Assembly (NCBI GenBank): GCA_902628495.1
Contig: CACONH010000003.1
Span: forward strand, 42,487 to 106,486
Reading direction: 5' to 3'
Length of the DNA stretch: 64,000 nucleotides
Origin: an uncultured Pelagibacteraceae bacterium
GTDB taxonomy: Bacteria; Pseudomonadota; Alphaproteobacteria; Pelagibacterales; Pelagibacteraceae
A program made the position numbers and the translations under genes. Position 1 is the first letter of the stretch. The number at the start of each line of letters is the position of its first letter. Below are positions 26,219 through 35,928 of the stretch, piece after piece. The notes under the pieces are model-generated. The model ran no database searches. It was given only the letters and a program-made list of their open reading frames with translations, and had not been told where the DNA came from.

Positions 26219-27933
26219 TAAATATCAGCGTAAACTTTAACCTCGTTTTTACCACCAGGATGTGTCGGTGCTCCTAAATATGCTGGTCCAACGGTTTGTG
26301 CATACTTCCAAAGAGTTCCATTACCAAAGTTAATCTTTTTAGGTCTCCATTTTTTACGTCTTTTTTGCAATTCTTTTTTGGACAATCTAACATTGATAGT
26401 TCCTTTTTTAGCATCAATGTCTATTACATCACCGTTTCTAAGTAATGCAATTGGTCCTCCAACAGATGCTTCTGGACCAACGTGACCAATACAAAAACCT
26501 CTTGTTGCACCTGAAAATCTACCATCAGTAATAAGCGCTACCTTCTCTCCTTTTCCTTGACCGTAAATTGCACCAGTTGTCTGTAACATTTCTCTCATAC
26601 CAGGACCACCTTTTGGACCTTCGTATCTAATAATAATTATGTCTCCATCTTTATATTTTTTATTCTTAACAGCTTTATAAGCAGACTCTTCTGTATCAAA
26701 ACATCTTGCTGTTCCTGTAAATTGTAATTTTTTTAATCCTGCAACTTTCACAATTGCTCCTTCTGGTGCAAGATTCCCTTTTAAACCTACAACACCTCCA
26801 TCATTGGAAAGTGGATTGTTATATTTTCTCATAACTTTTTGTTTTGGATTAAACTTGATATTTTTAAGATTTTGTCTCATAGTTTTTCCTGTAACAGTCA
26901 TACAGTCACCATGGATATATCCACCATCTAACAAAGTTCTTAATAACATTGGTACACCACCTGCTAGCCACATATCTTTTGCAACATATCTTCCACCTGG
27001 TTTTAAATCTGCAAGATAAGGAGTTCTTTTAAAAATTTTAGCAACATCCATTAAATCAAATTTAATTCCTATTTCATTTGCTATAGCTGGTAAATGTAAT
27101 GCAGCATTAGTTGATCCTCCAGTTGCTGCAACAATCGTTGCTGCATTTTCTAATGCTTTTCTTGTAACAATATCTCTTGGTCTAATATTTTTTGCTAATA
27201 AATTCATTACAGCTTTTCCACTTTGTAATGCAAATTTATCTCTTTGTTCATAGGGTGCTGGAGTTCCAGCTGAATAAGGTAATGCTAATCCCATCGCCTC
27301 TGAGACACATGCCATAGTGTTTGCTGTAAACTGACCTCCACAAGCACCAGCACTTGGACAAGCTTTTAATTCTAATTTTCTTAAAGCATGTGCATTCATT
27401 TGTCCTGAAGAATACTTTCCTACTCCTTCAAAAACATCTACTACTGTAACATCTTTACCGTTAAATCTTCCAGGAAGTATTGAGCCTCCATAAATAAATA
27501 CACTTGGCACATTTAATCTAACCATTGCCATCATCAAACCAGGTAAAGATTTATCACATCCTGCAACACCAACTAAGGCATCATAACAATGACCTCTTAC
27601 AGTAAGCTCAGTTGAATCAGCAATTACATCTCTTGAAACTAAAGAGGATTTCATTCCTTCATGTCCCATTGCGATACCATCAGTAACCGTAATTGTACAA
27701 AATTCTCTTGGTGTTCCTCCAGATGATTTAACACCCTTTTTAACTGACTGTGCTTGTCTCATTAAAGCAATATTACAAGGCGCAGCCTCATTCCATGTTG
27801 AAACTACTCCAACAAAAGGTTTTGCAACATCTTTTTCTGTTAATTTCATTGCATAATAAAAAGATCTTTGAGGTGCCTTATCTGGTCCTAGAGAAGTGTG
27901 CCTGCTTGGTAGTTTTTTCTTATTAAATTTCAT
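26218..27933 (-). CDS. ilvD: Dihydroxy-acid dehydratase
   Basis: Dehydrates dihydroxy-acids to the 2-oxo acids of valine and isoleucine, using an Fe-S cluster. The 571 residues contain [13 protein letters not shown] and [17 protein letters not shown] with the cluster cysteines, the Mg-binding [11 protein letters not shown], and the C-terminal [19 protein letters not shown] (quoted in part). It shares one base with both neighbours (valS upstream, manC downstream), suggesting translational coupling of a branched-chain amino acid enzyme to valyl-tRNA synthetase. Confidence 0.96.
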   Translation of the reverse strand: MKFNKKKLPSRHTSLGPDKAPQRSFYYAMKLTEKDVAKPFVGVVSTWNEAAPCNIALMRQAQSVKKGVKSSGGTPREFCTITVTDGIAMGHEGMKSSLVSRDVIADSTELTVRGHCYDALVGVAGCDKSLPGLMMAMVRLNVPSVFIYGGSILPGRFNGKDVTVVDVFEGVGKYSSGQMNAHALRKLELKACPSAGACGGQFTANTMACVSEAMGLALPYSAGTPAPYEQRDKFALQSGKAVMNLLAKNIRPRDIVTRKALENAATIVAATGGSTNAALHLPAIANEIGIKFDLMDVAKIFKRTPYLADLKPGGRYVAKDMWLAGGVPMLLRTLLDGGYIHGDCMTVTGKTMRQNLKNIKFNPKQKVMRKYNNPLSNDGGVVGLKGNLAPEGAIVKVAGLKKLQFTGTARCFDTEESAYKAVKNKKYKDGDIIIIRYEGPKGGPGMREMLQTTGAIYGQGKGEKVALITDGRFSGATRGFCIGHVGPEASVGGPIALLRNGDVIDIDAKKGTINVRLSKKELQKRRKKWRPKKINFGNGTLWKYAQTVGPAYLGAPTHPGGKNEVKVYADI

Positions 27934-30554
27934 TACAAACCTTTAACTGTGATTGATATTTTATCAATATTTTTCTGTAATTCATTATAGTTATTTTTCT
28001 CTTGATCAACAATATTTTTTGGTGCCCTATCGACAAAACTTTTGTTGGATAATCTTTTTGATATTACATCTAATTCTGCCTCGTATTTACTCTGCCTTTT
28101 AAGTAAATTCTCTTTAATTAGTGACAGATCAACAGACTGATCAAAATAAATTTTAAATATATCACCCGCAATCACAAGATTTGCAGATGGTTTGTTTTTT
28201 TCACTATCAAAGAAGTTATTAATTCTACCTAATCTTTTTAGTACAATTTCGTTTTTAACAATAAAATCCTGATCTTTTTTTGGTAAATTAGCTAATGACA
28301 TATCAACAAAAGAGCCAGGACTTACATTTAGCTCATTTTTAAAAGATCTAAGTTGGCTTATAAGATCAATTATTTTTTGGACCTCTTTAATATTTTTGTC
28401 ACTTTTTATTTTATTTAAAGTCCAATTTGTGTGCATTAAGTAACTACTATTCAATTTATCGAGTTTATTCTTTAGCCAGAGTTCCTCTGTTATAAACGGG
28501 ATAAACGGGTGTAATAAAACTAAGATTTCTTTAAAAACGTAAGAGGTTGTTAATTTTACCTCATTTATAGATTTTTTGTCTTTAGAATTTAAAATGGTTT
28601 TTGAAAGCTCTAAATACCAATCACAATAAGAATGCCAAACAAACTGATAGATATTTCTAGCAGCTTCATCAAACCTGTAATCTTTTATGTTTTTTTCTAT
28701 TTCCTTTGTCGTTTGATTTAACTCTGAAATTATCCATTTATTTATATTAAGTTTAATTTTTGGTGATTTTTTTGACTTTTTAAAATCACATTTATTCATG
28801 GATAAAAAGTTATTAGCATTCCACAATTTATTTAAAAAATTTCTATACCCTTTAACTCTATCTTCTGAGAGTTTCACATCACGTCCGGGTGAAGCCATTG
28901 ATAATAAAGTAAATCTTAATGCATCAGCGCTATACTTTTCTATTAATACTAAAGGATCAATTACGTTGCCTTTAGATTTTGACATTTTTTGACCTTTTTC
29001 ATCTCTAACTAAAGCATGAACATAAATATCTTTAAAAGGTTCTTTATTTAAAAATTCCATTCCAAACATCATCATTCTTGCAACCCAAAAGAAGATAATA
29101 TCAAAGCCAGTAACTAACACAGATGTTGGATAAAACTTTTTTAAATATTCATTTTTTTTTGGCCATCCTAAAGTTGCAAAAGCCCATAAACCTGATGAAA
29201 ACCATGTATCTAGTACATCTTCATCTCTAACTAATTCAACATCTTTTTTATATTTTTTCTTAGCAAGTTTTTTTGCTTCGTTTAAATTATTTGCAACAAA
29301 TATTTTTTTATCTGGACCATACCAAGCAGGTATTTGATGACCCCACCATAACTGTCTTGAAATACACCACGGTTCTATATTGTTCATCCATTGAAAGTAT
29401 GTTTTAGACCAATTTTTTGGAAAGAAACTTGTTTTTTTATTCTTAACTATTTTCTTTGCTTTTATAGATAACTTCTTTGCATCTGCAAACCATTGTTCAG
29501 TTAAGTATGGTTCGATAACAGAATTTGATCTGTCACCATATGGAACTTTATTTTTTATTTTTTCCTCTTTAATTAATTTGTCACCTAATTCATTAAGTAT
29601 TTTTTTTCGAGCCTCAAATCTATCTAATCCAACATACTCAGTTGGTGCATTATTATTAATTTTACCATCTTCAGTGAATATATTTATAATTTCTAATTTA
29701 TTTCTTTTACCAACATCATAGTCATTAAAGTCATGTGCAGGTGTAATTTTAACAGCTCCAGATCCTTGTTCTGGATCTGCGTAATCATCAGCTATTATTT
29801 TAATCTTTCTGTTAGTTATTGGTAAAATTACATTTTTACCAACCAAACTTTGATATCTTTCATCTTTAGGATTTACAGCTACCGCTGTATCACCAAGCAT
29901 AGTTTCAGGCCTAGTTGTTGCTATTGTTATAAAATTTGACGAATTCTCTATTTGGTAATTTATATAGTATAGCTTTGAATTGACCTCTCTTTGATCAACC
30001 TCTAAATCTGATATAGCTGTTTTTAGAACTGTATCCCAATTTACTAATTTTTTTGACTTATAGATTAAGCCTCTATTATATAAATCTATAAAAACTTTAA
30101 TTACAGATGAGGATAAATTTTTATCCATAGTAAATGCATTCCTCGACCAATCACAAGAACATCCAAGTTTTTTAAGTTGATTAATAATTATTCCACCGTA
30201 TTCATTTTTCCACTCCCAAACTTTTTTTACAAATTTGTCTCTTCCGATGGATTTTTTATTTATATTTTGGCTTTCTAACTTTTTCTCTACTAGGGCCTGA
30301 GTTGCAATACCCGCATGATCAGTTCCAGGTTGCCACAAGGTCTCGTAATTATTCATTCTATGATATCTAATTAATAAATCTTGGATCGTATTGTTTAAAG
30401 CGTGCCCCATATGTAAGCTTCCGGTTACATTAGGTGGTGGTATTACAATTGAATATTTTTTCTTATTTTTTTTTGGTTTAAAAAGATGTTTTTTTTCCCA
30501 ATAGGAATAAATCTTATTTTCTACCTTTGTATGTATATATTTTTCTGAACTCAT
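27933..30554 (-). CDS. valS: Valyl-tRNA synthetase
   Basis: Class I synthetase that charges tRNA-Val and edits misactivated threonine. The 873 residues include the HIGH-type [16 protein letters not shown], the editing domain with [34 protein letters not shown], the [12 protein letters not shown] loop, and a C-terminal coiled coil (about 800-873) typical of ValRS. It is the first gene of valS-ilvD-manC and its stop shares one base with ilvD. It is divergent from the tRNA-Cys gene. Confidence 0.97.
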   Translation of the reverse strand: MSSEKYIHTKVENKIYSYWEKKHLFKPKKNKKKYSIVIPPPNVTGSLHMGHALNNTIQDLLIRYHRMNNYETLWQPGTDHAGIATQALVEKKLESQNINKKSIGRDKFVKKVWEWKNEYGGIIINQLKKLGCSCDWSRNAFTMDKNLSSSVIKVFIDLYNRGLIYKSKKLVNWDTVLKTAISDLEVDQREVNSKLYYINYQIENSSNFITIATTRPETMLGDTAVAVNPKDERYQSLVGKNVILPITNRKIKIIADDYADPEQGSGAVKITPAHDFNDYDVGKRNKLEIINIFTEDGKINNNAPTEYVGLDRFEARKKILNELGDKLIKEEKIKNKVPYGDRSNSVIEPYLTEQWFADAKKLSIKAKKIVKNKKTSFFPKNWSKTYFQWMNNIEPWCISRQLWWGHQIPAWYGPDKKIFVANNLNEAKKLAKKKYKKDVELVRDEDVLDTWFSSGLWAFATLGWPKKNEYLKKFYPTSVLVTGFDIIFFWVARMMMFGMEFLNKEPFKDIYVHALVRDEKGQKMSKSKGNVIDPLVLIEKYSADALRFTLLSMASPGRDVKLSEDRVKGYRNFLNKLWNANNFLSMNKCDFKKSKKSPKIKLNINKWIISELNQTTKEIEKNIKDYRFDEAARNIYQFVWHSYCDWYLELSKTILNSKDKKSINEVKLTTSYVFKEILVLLHPFIPFITEELWLKNKLDKLNSSYLMHTNWTLNKIKSDKNIKEVQKIIDLISQLRSFKNELNVSPGSFVDMSLANLPKKDQDFIVKNEIVLKRLGRINNFFDSEKNKPSANLVIAGDIFKIYFDQSVDLSLIKENLLKRQSKYEAELDVISKRLSNKSFVDRAPKNIVDQEKNNYNELQKNIDKISITVKGL

Positions 30555-30609
30555 TAGTGATTTATAGTTTATAATTCAATAAACACATTAAACAACAATC
30601 AAAATTAGA

Positions 30610-30637
30610 TTGAATTTGATAGAATATTTCATATATA
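30610..30637 (+). promoter_or_regulatory. Candidate promoter for the tRNA-Cys/tRNA-Asn pair
   Basis: TTGAAT (30610-30615) is followed after 16 bases by TATATA (30632-30637), about 36 bases before the mature tRNA-Cys. The spacing is compatible with sigma-70, but the region is so A/T-rich that the match is weak evidence. Confidence 0.35.
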
Positions 30638-30672
30638 AACATCAAATAGATTGTTTTGTTAATCATTTTAAC

Positions 30673-30746
30673 GGTAACGTGGCGGAATGGTTACGCAGAG
30701 GATTGCAAATCCTTGTATCCCGGTTCGATTCCGGGCGTTACCTCCA
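30673..30746 (+). tRNA. trnC: tRNA-Cys (anticodon GCA)
   Basis: A 74-base cloverleaf: acceptor GGTAACG pairs with CGTTACC, the anticodon loop is in AGGATTGCAAATCCT (GCA), and the T arm GGTTCGATTCC closes with flanking CCC/GGG. The 3' CCA is encoded. The anticodon assigns cysteine. It is the first of two tandem tRNAs on the plus strand, with 51 bases between them. Confidence 0.96.
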
Positions 30747-30797
30747 AAAAAAAGAGTTGTTTTAACCTCAAAAAAAAGTAAATTTTGATTTTTATAT

Positions 30798-30873
30798 TCC
30801 TCGGTAGCTCAGTTGGTAGAGCAGTTGACTGTTAATCAATTGGTCGCAGGTTCGAGTCCTGCCCGAGGAGCCA
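30798..30873 (+). tRNA. trnN: tRNA-Asn (anticodon GTT)
   Basis: A 76-base cloverleaf: acceptor TCCTCGG pairs with CCGAGGA, the D arm is GCTCAGTTGGTAGAGC, the anticodon arm TTGACTGTTAATCAA carries GTT, and the T arm GCAGGTTCGAGTCCTGC is regular. The 3' CCA is encoded and ends 2 bases before the convergent XRE gene's stop. GTT is a GUN anticodon, hence a substrate for Tgt. Confidence 0.97.
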
Positions 30874-30875
30874 GA

Positions 30876-31247
30876 CTATCCTGTCTTAGCTACTTTGTTG
30901 ACTACAGTATCCAAACTTTTAGTAAATTTAATCTTTTGATCACTAGAAAGTTCTGAATAAACTTTTAATAAAAAATTATAATTTATACTTAAATGACCTT
31001 CTTTAATTTTTTCAGCATTTATCAAATATTCTGAAAAATCTTCGAAAAAATAACTTATTGGAACCTTTAAATAGTTAGAAAGTTGCAACAATCTCATTGA
31101 ACTAACACCATTTGTTCCTTTTTCGTATTTTTGAATTTGTTGAAATGTAACGTTGATTGCTTTAGCTACTTTAGTTTGAGTTAAACCTAATGCTAAGCGT
31201 CTTAACTTAAGCTTGCTACCTAAGTGTTTATTAAAATTATCTTCCAT
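30876..31247 (-). CDS. XRE-family helix-turn-helix transcriptional regulator
   Basis: The 123 residues have an N-terminal HTH_XRE domain, LGSKLKLRRLALGLTQTKVA then VTFQQIQKYEKGTNGVSSMRL, followed by LSNYLKVPISYFFEDF, the hallmark of the SinR/phage-repressor-like group common in alphaproteobacteria. The C-terminal part (about 75-123) is a short helical region without a recognised sensor domain. Target unknown. It follows aapP by 149 bases on the same strand, and the amino acid transporter is an obvious but untested candidate target. Its end lies 2 bases from tRNA-Asn. Confidence 0.85.
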   Translation of the reverse strand: MEDNFNKHLGSKLKLRRLALGLTQTKVAKAINVTFQQIQKYEKGTNGVSSMRLLQLSNYLKVPISYFFEDFSEYLINAEKIKEGHLSINYNFLLKVYSELSSDQKIKFTKSLDTVVNKVAKTG

Positions 31248-31396
31248 TAAGACCCCTCGTAAAAAGGATAATTGAACTCTATCCTGAAGGTTTATGCAAG
31301 CACAAAAAAAATTATTTTTAGGTGAATTATGGGGCTTGACAATCGAAAAAATCTCAAAAATTGCTCTGAAAAAAAGGGTATTTTTAGTCCTTATAA

Positions 31397-32131
31397 TTAC
31401 AAAATTTGACTTAAAAAAAGCTTTGTACGATCGCTTTTTGGGTTTGCAAAAAATTCTTTGGTCGTATTTTTTTCAACAATCATACCTTCGTCCATAAAAA
31501 TTACTTCATCTGCTACTTCTTTAGCAAATCCCATTTCATGTGTTACTACAATCATTGTCATTCCACCTTTTGCAAGGTTTACCATTGCATCTAGAACTTC
31601 TTTAATCATTTCTGGATCTAATGCAGATGTAGGTTCATCAAATAACATTATTTTTGGTTCCATACATAATGCTCTTGCAATTGCAGATCTTTGTTGTTGA
31701 CCACCAGATAGTTGACCTGGAAATTTATAAGCTTGATCAGCTATTTGAACTTGTTCTAATTGTTTTAAAGCCAATTCTTCTGCTTTCTTTTTTGGCATTT
31801 TCTTTACCCAAATGGGTGCCAACGTACAATTATCTAATATTGATAAATGAGGGAACAAGTTAAATTGTTGAAAAACCATACCAACTTCAGCTCTTATTTC
31901 CTCAATATTTTTTGTATTTTCACTCAATTCGTTACCATCTACAATTATTGTACCCTCTTGATGTTCCTCAAGTCTATTAATACATCTTATTAAAGTTGAT
32001 TTTCCTGATCCTGATGGACCACATACTACAATTTTCTGTTTTGGTTTAACATCTAAATTAATATTTTTTAAAACTTGAAAGTCGCCAAACCACTTATTTA
32101 CATCATTTATTTTAATTATTGGTTCAGACAT
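31397..32131 (-). CDS. aapP: General L-amino acid ABC transporter ATP-binding protein
   Basis: Energises amino acid uptake. The 244 residues contain Walker [15 protein letters not shown]-loop [10 protein letters not shown], signature [15 protein letters not shown], Walker [15 protein letters not shown] and switch VTHEMGFA, the pattern of polar amino acid importers (GlnQ/AapP). It follows the permease aapM with no gap. A weak hairpin (AAAAAGC/GCTTTTT) lies inside its last codons and may help end the aap transcript. Confidence 0.93.
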   Translation of the reverse strand: MSEPIIKINDVNKWFGDFQVLKNINLDVKPKQKIVVCGPSGSGKSTLIRCINRLEEHQEGTIIVDGNELSENTKNIEEIRAEVGMVFQQFNLFPHLSILDNCTLAPIWVKKMPKKKAEELALKQLEQVQIADQAYKFPGQLSGGQQQRSAIARALCMEPKIMLFDEPTSALDPEMIKEVLDAMVNLAKGGMTMIVVTHEMGFAKEVADEVIFMDEGMIVEKNTTKEFFANPKSDRTKLFLSQIL

Positions 32132-33400
32132 TTATCTTTCAGTTTTATATTTTTGTTCAAGATTATAACTATATTTACTCATTGCATAGCAAATTATCCA
32201 AAAAATTATGGCTGCAAAAATATAGCCTTCCATTGCAAATCCAAGCCATTTAGGATTAGTTTTCGCAAGAGCAAGCATACCTGCAATTTCAGCTAAGCCA
32301 ACGACAAAAATTAATGGCGTATCTTTAACTAAAGCTAAAAATGTATTTGCTATACCTGGTATCACTAATTTTAGAGCCTGAGGAAGAATAACAAAAATAT
32401 GCATTTTCCAGTAACCCATACCCAATGATTTTGCTGCATCGTATTGGCCTCTTGGTAATGCTTGCAGTCCACCTCTTATTACTTCTGCGCAATAAGCCGC
32501 TTCAAATAAAGTAATCGCAATAATTACTCTTACAAGTTTGTCCATAAAAAAGTCTTCTGGTAAAAACATAGGAAACATAACTGAAGACATAAATAATACT
32601 GTTATTAAAGGAACACCTCTCCAAAATTCGATATAACAAATAGAAACATATTTAACTGCTGGTAAATTTGACCTTCTTCCTAAAGCAAGGATCATGCCCA
32701 GCGGAAAACAAAAGATTAAACAAAAAAATGAGACAATAAAAGTCAACGATAGTCCGCCCCAAGCACCTGTTTCAACCCAAACTAAACCAAAAGAACCCCC
32801 AGAAATTAAATAATAAATTATTAAAAAAGCGATTATTGGATAAATCACGACATAATAAAGTGCCAAATATTTTTTTAAATTTTCTTTAAAAAAATAACCA
32901 ACAAAGCCTAAAGCAATAACTAAAATAAATGCTGAATTTATTCTCCAATGAAGCTCATTTGGATACATGCCGTACATAAATCTTTTAAACCAAACTTTTA
33001 TGTATGTCCAACAAGCGCCGGTTCCGGTACATGCTGCTTTAGTATCACCAGAAATATTTGCATCAAGTACCATCCAACTTAATGCAGGAGGAATTGCTTT
33101 TAGGACAGTAAAAATGATTAATAATGTTAGTAAAGCATTAAAATTAGATGGGTTAATATGTTTATTAATGTTATCTACTAATTTAATACCGCTATATTCC
33201 ATTCTTATAAAAGAAAGACCTATAAATCCAATAATTAATGGAAAGAATAAATTTAAATTACCTGGTAAAAAGGAGGTAATATTTAAATTAAAAAAAGAAT
33301 AGACAAAAACATCAAATATAGCTAATGACAGTAAAAATGAGCCTATATAAATATTTGTTATAGGGTTGCTGGTTTTAATTTTTGATAAACTTATATTCAT
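32132..33400 (-). CDS. aapM: General L-amino acid ABC transporter permease
   Basis: One of two membrane subunits of the AapJQMP importer, which takes up a broad range of L-amino acids in alphaproteobacteria. The 422 residues have an extended N-terminal half with several membrane helices, then the ABC permease core with the EAA loop YCAEVIRGGLQALPRGQYDA and SLGMGYWKMHIFVILPQAL. The long insertion with two Cys (CTGTGACWTY) before the core is typical of AapM. One base separates it from aapQ. Confidence 0.92.
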   Translation of the reverse strand: MNISLSKIKTSNPITNIYIGSFLLSLAIFDVFVYSFFNLNITSFLPGNLNLFFPLIIGFIGLSFIRMEYSGIKLVDNINKHINPSNFNALLTLLIIFTVLKAIPPALSWMVLDANISGDTKAACTGTGACWTYIKVWFKRFMYGMYPNELHWRINSAFILVIALGFVGYFFKENLKKYLALYYVVIYPIIAFLIIYYLISGGSFGLVWVETGAWGGLSLTFIVSFFCLIFCFPLGMILALGRRSNLPAVKYVSICYIEFWRGVPLITVLFMSSVMFPMFLPEDFFMDKLVRVIIAITLFEAAYCAEVIRGGLQALPRGQYDAAKSLGMGYWKMHIFVILPQALKLVIPGIANTFLALVKDTPLIFVVGLAEIAGMLALAKTNPKWLGFAMEGYIFAAIIFWIICYAMSKYSYNLEQKYKTER

Positions 33401-33401
33401 T

Positions 33402-34553
33402 TTATTTTTCTTTAATTTCTATTCTTTTGTTGTACCAGTTCATTAATGCAGCAATTGACAAACTTATTGTTAAATAAGTTAACATCGTAATTCCTACAAT
33501 CTCTATAGCTTTTCCAGTTTGCATTAATGCTGTTCCAGCAAAAACTAATACTAAATCTGGATATGCGATTGCAGCTGCTAAAGACGAGTTTTTTGTTAAA
33601 TTTAAATATTGGTTAGTAGTTGGTGGTATTATTATTCTTAAAGCTTGAGGCATGATTACTAATTTTAAAATTTGATTTGGGTTTAATCCTACTGAGGCAG
33701 CAGCCTCTTTTTGTCCTTTACTTATACCTTGTATTCCTGCTCTTACACATTCAGCAACAAATGTTGATGTATATAAAGACAAGGCTACTACTAATGCAAT
33801 TAATTCAGGTGGTAACGCAATCCCACCTTCAAATATAAAAGAAGTTTGGGCTAGTTGTTTTAAAACAGGTAATTCAAAATCAAGTTTAACACCGCCTATT
33901 AAAAACGATAGCATAGGCAAAATAATCAATAATCCTATTGAAATATAGAAAACAGGTAATTGTTTGCCTTCTCTTTCTTGAAGTTTTCTCGCGTAAATTC
34001 TTATAAAAATTATTGAAACTATTGCAGCTATCAAACATGATAAAAATACGTTTAAATTTTCCCATATCATTGATGGAATGTAATAACCCTTTATAGTCAT
34101 ATATGTTACGCCAAACCATGGCTCTGCAGTTTCTGGTAAAGGTAATGCTCTTAAAGCAGCATAATACCAAAAGAATATTTGTAATAATAATGGTATGTTT
34201 CTAAAAAACTCTACGTACCAAGCGGCAGAATTTTTAATAAGAAAATTTTGAGATAACCTTGCAACACCAATTATAACGCCTAAAATTGTACAAAATATTA
34301 TTCCTAAAAAAGATACTAGAAGTGTGTTTAATAAAGCTACTACATAAGCCCATGCATAAGAGTCCTGACCATCATAGTCGAGCAATGTAAATTGCATATC
34401 AAACGATGCTTCTTGTTTTAGAAAACCAAAACCAAAATCTATACCTCTATTGTCCATGTTAACTTGAGCGTTCATGGTAAAAAAGCCAAATATTAGGACT
34501 ACAAAAAGAATAGTTAAAATTTGCGGTATGAGTTTTTTAATTTTGTTGTTCAT
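33402..34553 (-). CDS. aapQ: General L-amino acid ABC transporter permease
   Basis: Second membrane subunit of the AapJQMP importer. The 383 residues include the NMDNRGIDFGFGFL region characteristic of AapQ, an EAA loop FVAECVRAGIQGISKGQKEA with ASVGLNPNQILKLVIMPQAL, and about eight membrane segments. It lies downstream of the binding-protein gene across a 62-base gap that contains a strong hairpin, an arrangement that usually lowers permease expression relative to the binding protein. Confidence 0.93.
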   Translation of the reverse strand: MNNKIKKLIPQILTILFVVLIFGFFTMNAQVNMDNRGIDFGFGFLKQEASFDMQFTLLDYDGQDSYAWAYVVALLNTLLVSFLGIIFCTILGVIIGVARLSQNFLIKNSAAWYVEFFRNIPLLLQIFFWYYAALRALPLPETAEPWFGVTYMTIKGYYIPSMIWENLNVFLSCLIAAIVSIIFIRIYARKLQEREGKQLPVFYISIGLLIILPMLSFLIGGVKLDFELPVLKQLAQTSFIFEGGIALPPELIALVVALSLYTSTFVAECVRAGIQGISKGQKEAAASVGLNPNQILKLVIMPQALRIIIPPTTNQYLNLTKNSSLAAAIAYPDLVLVFAGTALMQTGKAIEIVGITMLTYLTISLSIAALMNWYNKRIEIKEK

Positions 34554-34568
34554 TAACTCTATATATAA

Positions 34569-34598
34569 AAAAAGGGCTAGAAAAATCTAGCCCTTTTT
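34569..34598 (-). terminator. Hairpin between aapJ and aapQ (attenuator or mRNA stabiliser)
   Basis: GGGCTAGA (34574-34581) pairs with TCTAGCCC (34586-34593) around an AAAA loop, and flanking A and T runs extend the stem to 13 base pairs. On the minus strand it follows the aapJ stop by 17 bases and ends in a T-run, like an intrinsic terminator. Within an operon such hairpins usually act as partial terminators or protect the upstream message. Confidence 0.85.
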
Positions 34599-34615
34599 GA
34601 AGATTTTAAAAGAAA

Positions 34616-35653
34616 TTATCTTGCTGGTGGAACGTATAAAATTCCGCCTTTTGTCCAAAGTTGATTTGGACCTCTATCTGGTAAAATACCAGTGTCAGCT
34701 ATATTTCTTTTATAACTTTCACCATAGTTACCAACTTGCTTGATAATTCTTAGGTTCCACTCGTTATCTAAACCGAATGCTGCACCCATTTCACCTTCAG
34801 CTCCAACTAATCTTTTGATTGCTGGGTTATCTGAAGTTTTCATAGAATCAGCGTTTGCAGAAGTAATTCCATACTCTTCTGCTTCGATCATAGTATTCAA
34901 AGACCATCGTACAATGTCTTCCCATACAGCATCACCTTGTCTTACAACTGGTCCTAAAGGCTCTTTAGAAATAGTTTCTGGTAATACAATGTGCTCATTT
35001 GGGTTTTTCATTTTAGTTCTTTGAGCTGCTAAACCTGATTTGTCAGTTGTGTAAGTATCACATCTTCCAGCATCATATGCAGCAACAACCTCGTCAGCCT
35101 TTTCAAAAGCTACTGGCTCATATTTAATTCCTTTTGAATTAAAGAAATCTCTCATATTAAGCTCAGTTGTTGTACCAATGTTAGTACAAGCTGAAATACC
35201 ATCTTTAAATTGGCTTGTTGAAGTTATTCCAGAGCTTTTTCTGACCATGAAACCTTGACCATCATAGAAGTTTACTCCTACGAAAGTAAGTCCAATGTCA
35301 GCATCTCTAGATAGTGTCCAAGTAGTGTTTCTTGATAAAATATCAATTTCACCTGATGTTAAAGCTGTAAATCTTTCTTTAGCACTTAATGGAGTGAATT
35401 TTACTTTATTCGCATCACCAAGAACTGCAGCAGCAACAGCTCTGCAAACATCAACGTCTATTCCAGTCCAATTTCCAGATGCATCTGCATTTGAAAAACC
35501 TGGTAGACCTTGTGAAACACCACATCTAACAAAACCCTTTTTTTGAGTGTTTTTTAGAGTTTTTGACTTTTTAGCCATTGCCTCTGTTGTAAAAGCAAAC
35601 ATAACAGCGATCATTGCTACTAAAGAAGTCAATTGTTTTAAGTGTTTAAACAT
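34616..35653 (-). CDS. aapJ: General L-amino acid ABC transporter substrate-binding protein
   Basis: Periplasmic receptor of the broad-specificity amino acid importer. I start at MFKHLKQL (35653), preceded by AGAGGAAATAT, instead of the ORF-track start 42 bases upstream; this gives 345 residues and a clean signal peptide (LVAMIAVMFAFTTEAMA). Family features are GFVRCGVSQGLPGFS, WTGIDVDVCRAVAAAVLG and NTTWTLSRDADIGL, and a conserved C-terminal DRGPNQLWTKGGILYVPP. Uptake of dissolved amino acids is central in SAR11, so high expression is likely. Confidence 0.95.
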   Translation of the reverse strand: MFKHLKQLTSLVAMIAVMFAFTTEAMAKKSKTLKNTQKKGFVRCGVSQGLPGFSNADASGNWTGIDVDVCRAVAAAVLGDANKVKFTPLSAKERFTALTSGEIDILSRNTTWTLSRDADIGLTFVGVNFYDGQGFMVRKSSGITSTSQFKDGISACTNIGTTTELNMRDFFNSKGIKYEPVAFEKADEVVAAYDAGRCDTYTTDKSGLAAQRTKMKNPNEHIVLPETISKEPLGPVVRQGDAVWEDIVRWSLNTMIEAEEYGITSANADSMKTSDNPAIKRLVGAEGEMGAAFGLDNEWNLRIIKQVGNYGESYKRNIADTGILPDRGPNQLWTKGGILYVPPAR

Positions 35654-35672
35654 ATATTTCCTCTTATGTTGT

Positions 35673-35690
35673 TTATTTGTTAACAAATAA
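35673..35690. promoter_or_regulatory. 18-base perfect palindrome upstream of aapJ
   Basis: TTATTTGTTAACAAATAA is an exact inverted repeat centred 28 bases before the aapJ ATG, just upstream of the ribosome binding site. Next to it, AATTCAAAA...TTTTGAATT forms another inverted repeat, and further up are two TTGATCAA-like sites (35738-35745 and 35765-35772). This looks like an operator region. The regulator is unknown; the XRE protein downstream of aapP and NtrX are both candidates. Confidence 0.5.
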
Positions 35691-35824
35691 TTCAAAATAA
35701 ATTTTTGAATTAACTAAGTTAATCATTTAAATAAAACTTGATCAACGTAAATCAAATAATTTTCGTGATCAAAATGTCACTAATTATTAATCAAAAATTA
35801 GTCAAAACAACCTAAGGTAGAAAT

Positions 35825-35901
35825 TGGCGCGCCCTGAAGGATTCGAACCTCCGACCCACGGTTTAGAAAACCGTTGCTCTATCCAGCTGAGCTAAGGGCG
35901 C
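35825..35901 (-). tRNA. trnR: tRNA-Arg (anticodon TCT)
   Basis: On the minus strand a 77-base cloverleaf reads GCGCCCT... with acceptor partner AGGGCGC, D arm GCTCAGCTGGATAGAGC, anticodon arm CGGTTTTCTAAACCG carrying TCT, and T arm GGAGGTTCGAATCCTTC. The 3' CCA is encoded. It stands alone between aapJ and trkH, transcribed in the same direction as the genes on either side. Confidence 0.96.
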
Positions 35902-35928
35902 AATTGAATAAGTATATATAATACTTAA

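Noticed and set aside
30798-30873. tRNA-Asn as an integration site for a mobile element
   Set aside because: No integrase, no direct repeat of the tRNA 3' end, and housekeeping genes on both sides.
31294-31497. 67-residue plus-strand ORF spanning the XRE-aapP gap
   Set aside because: Half of it is antisense to aapP, and the rest is low-complexity A/T-rich sequence. No ribosome binding site, no known motif.
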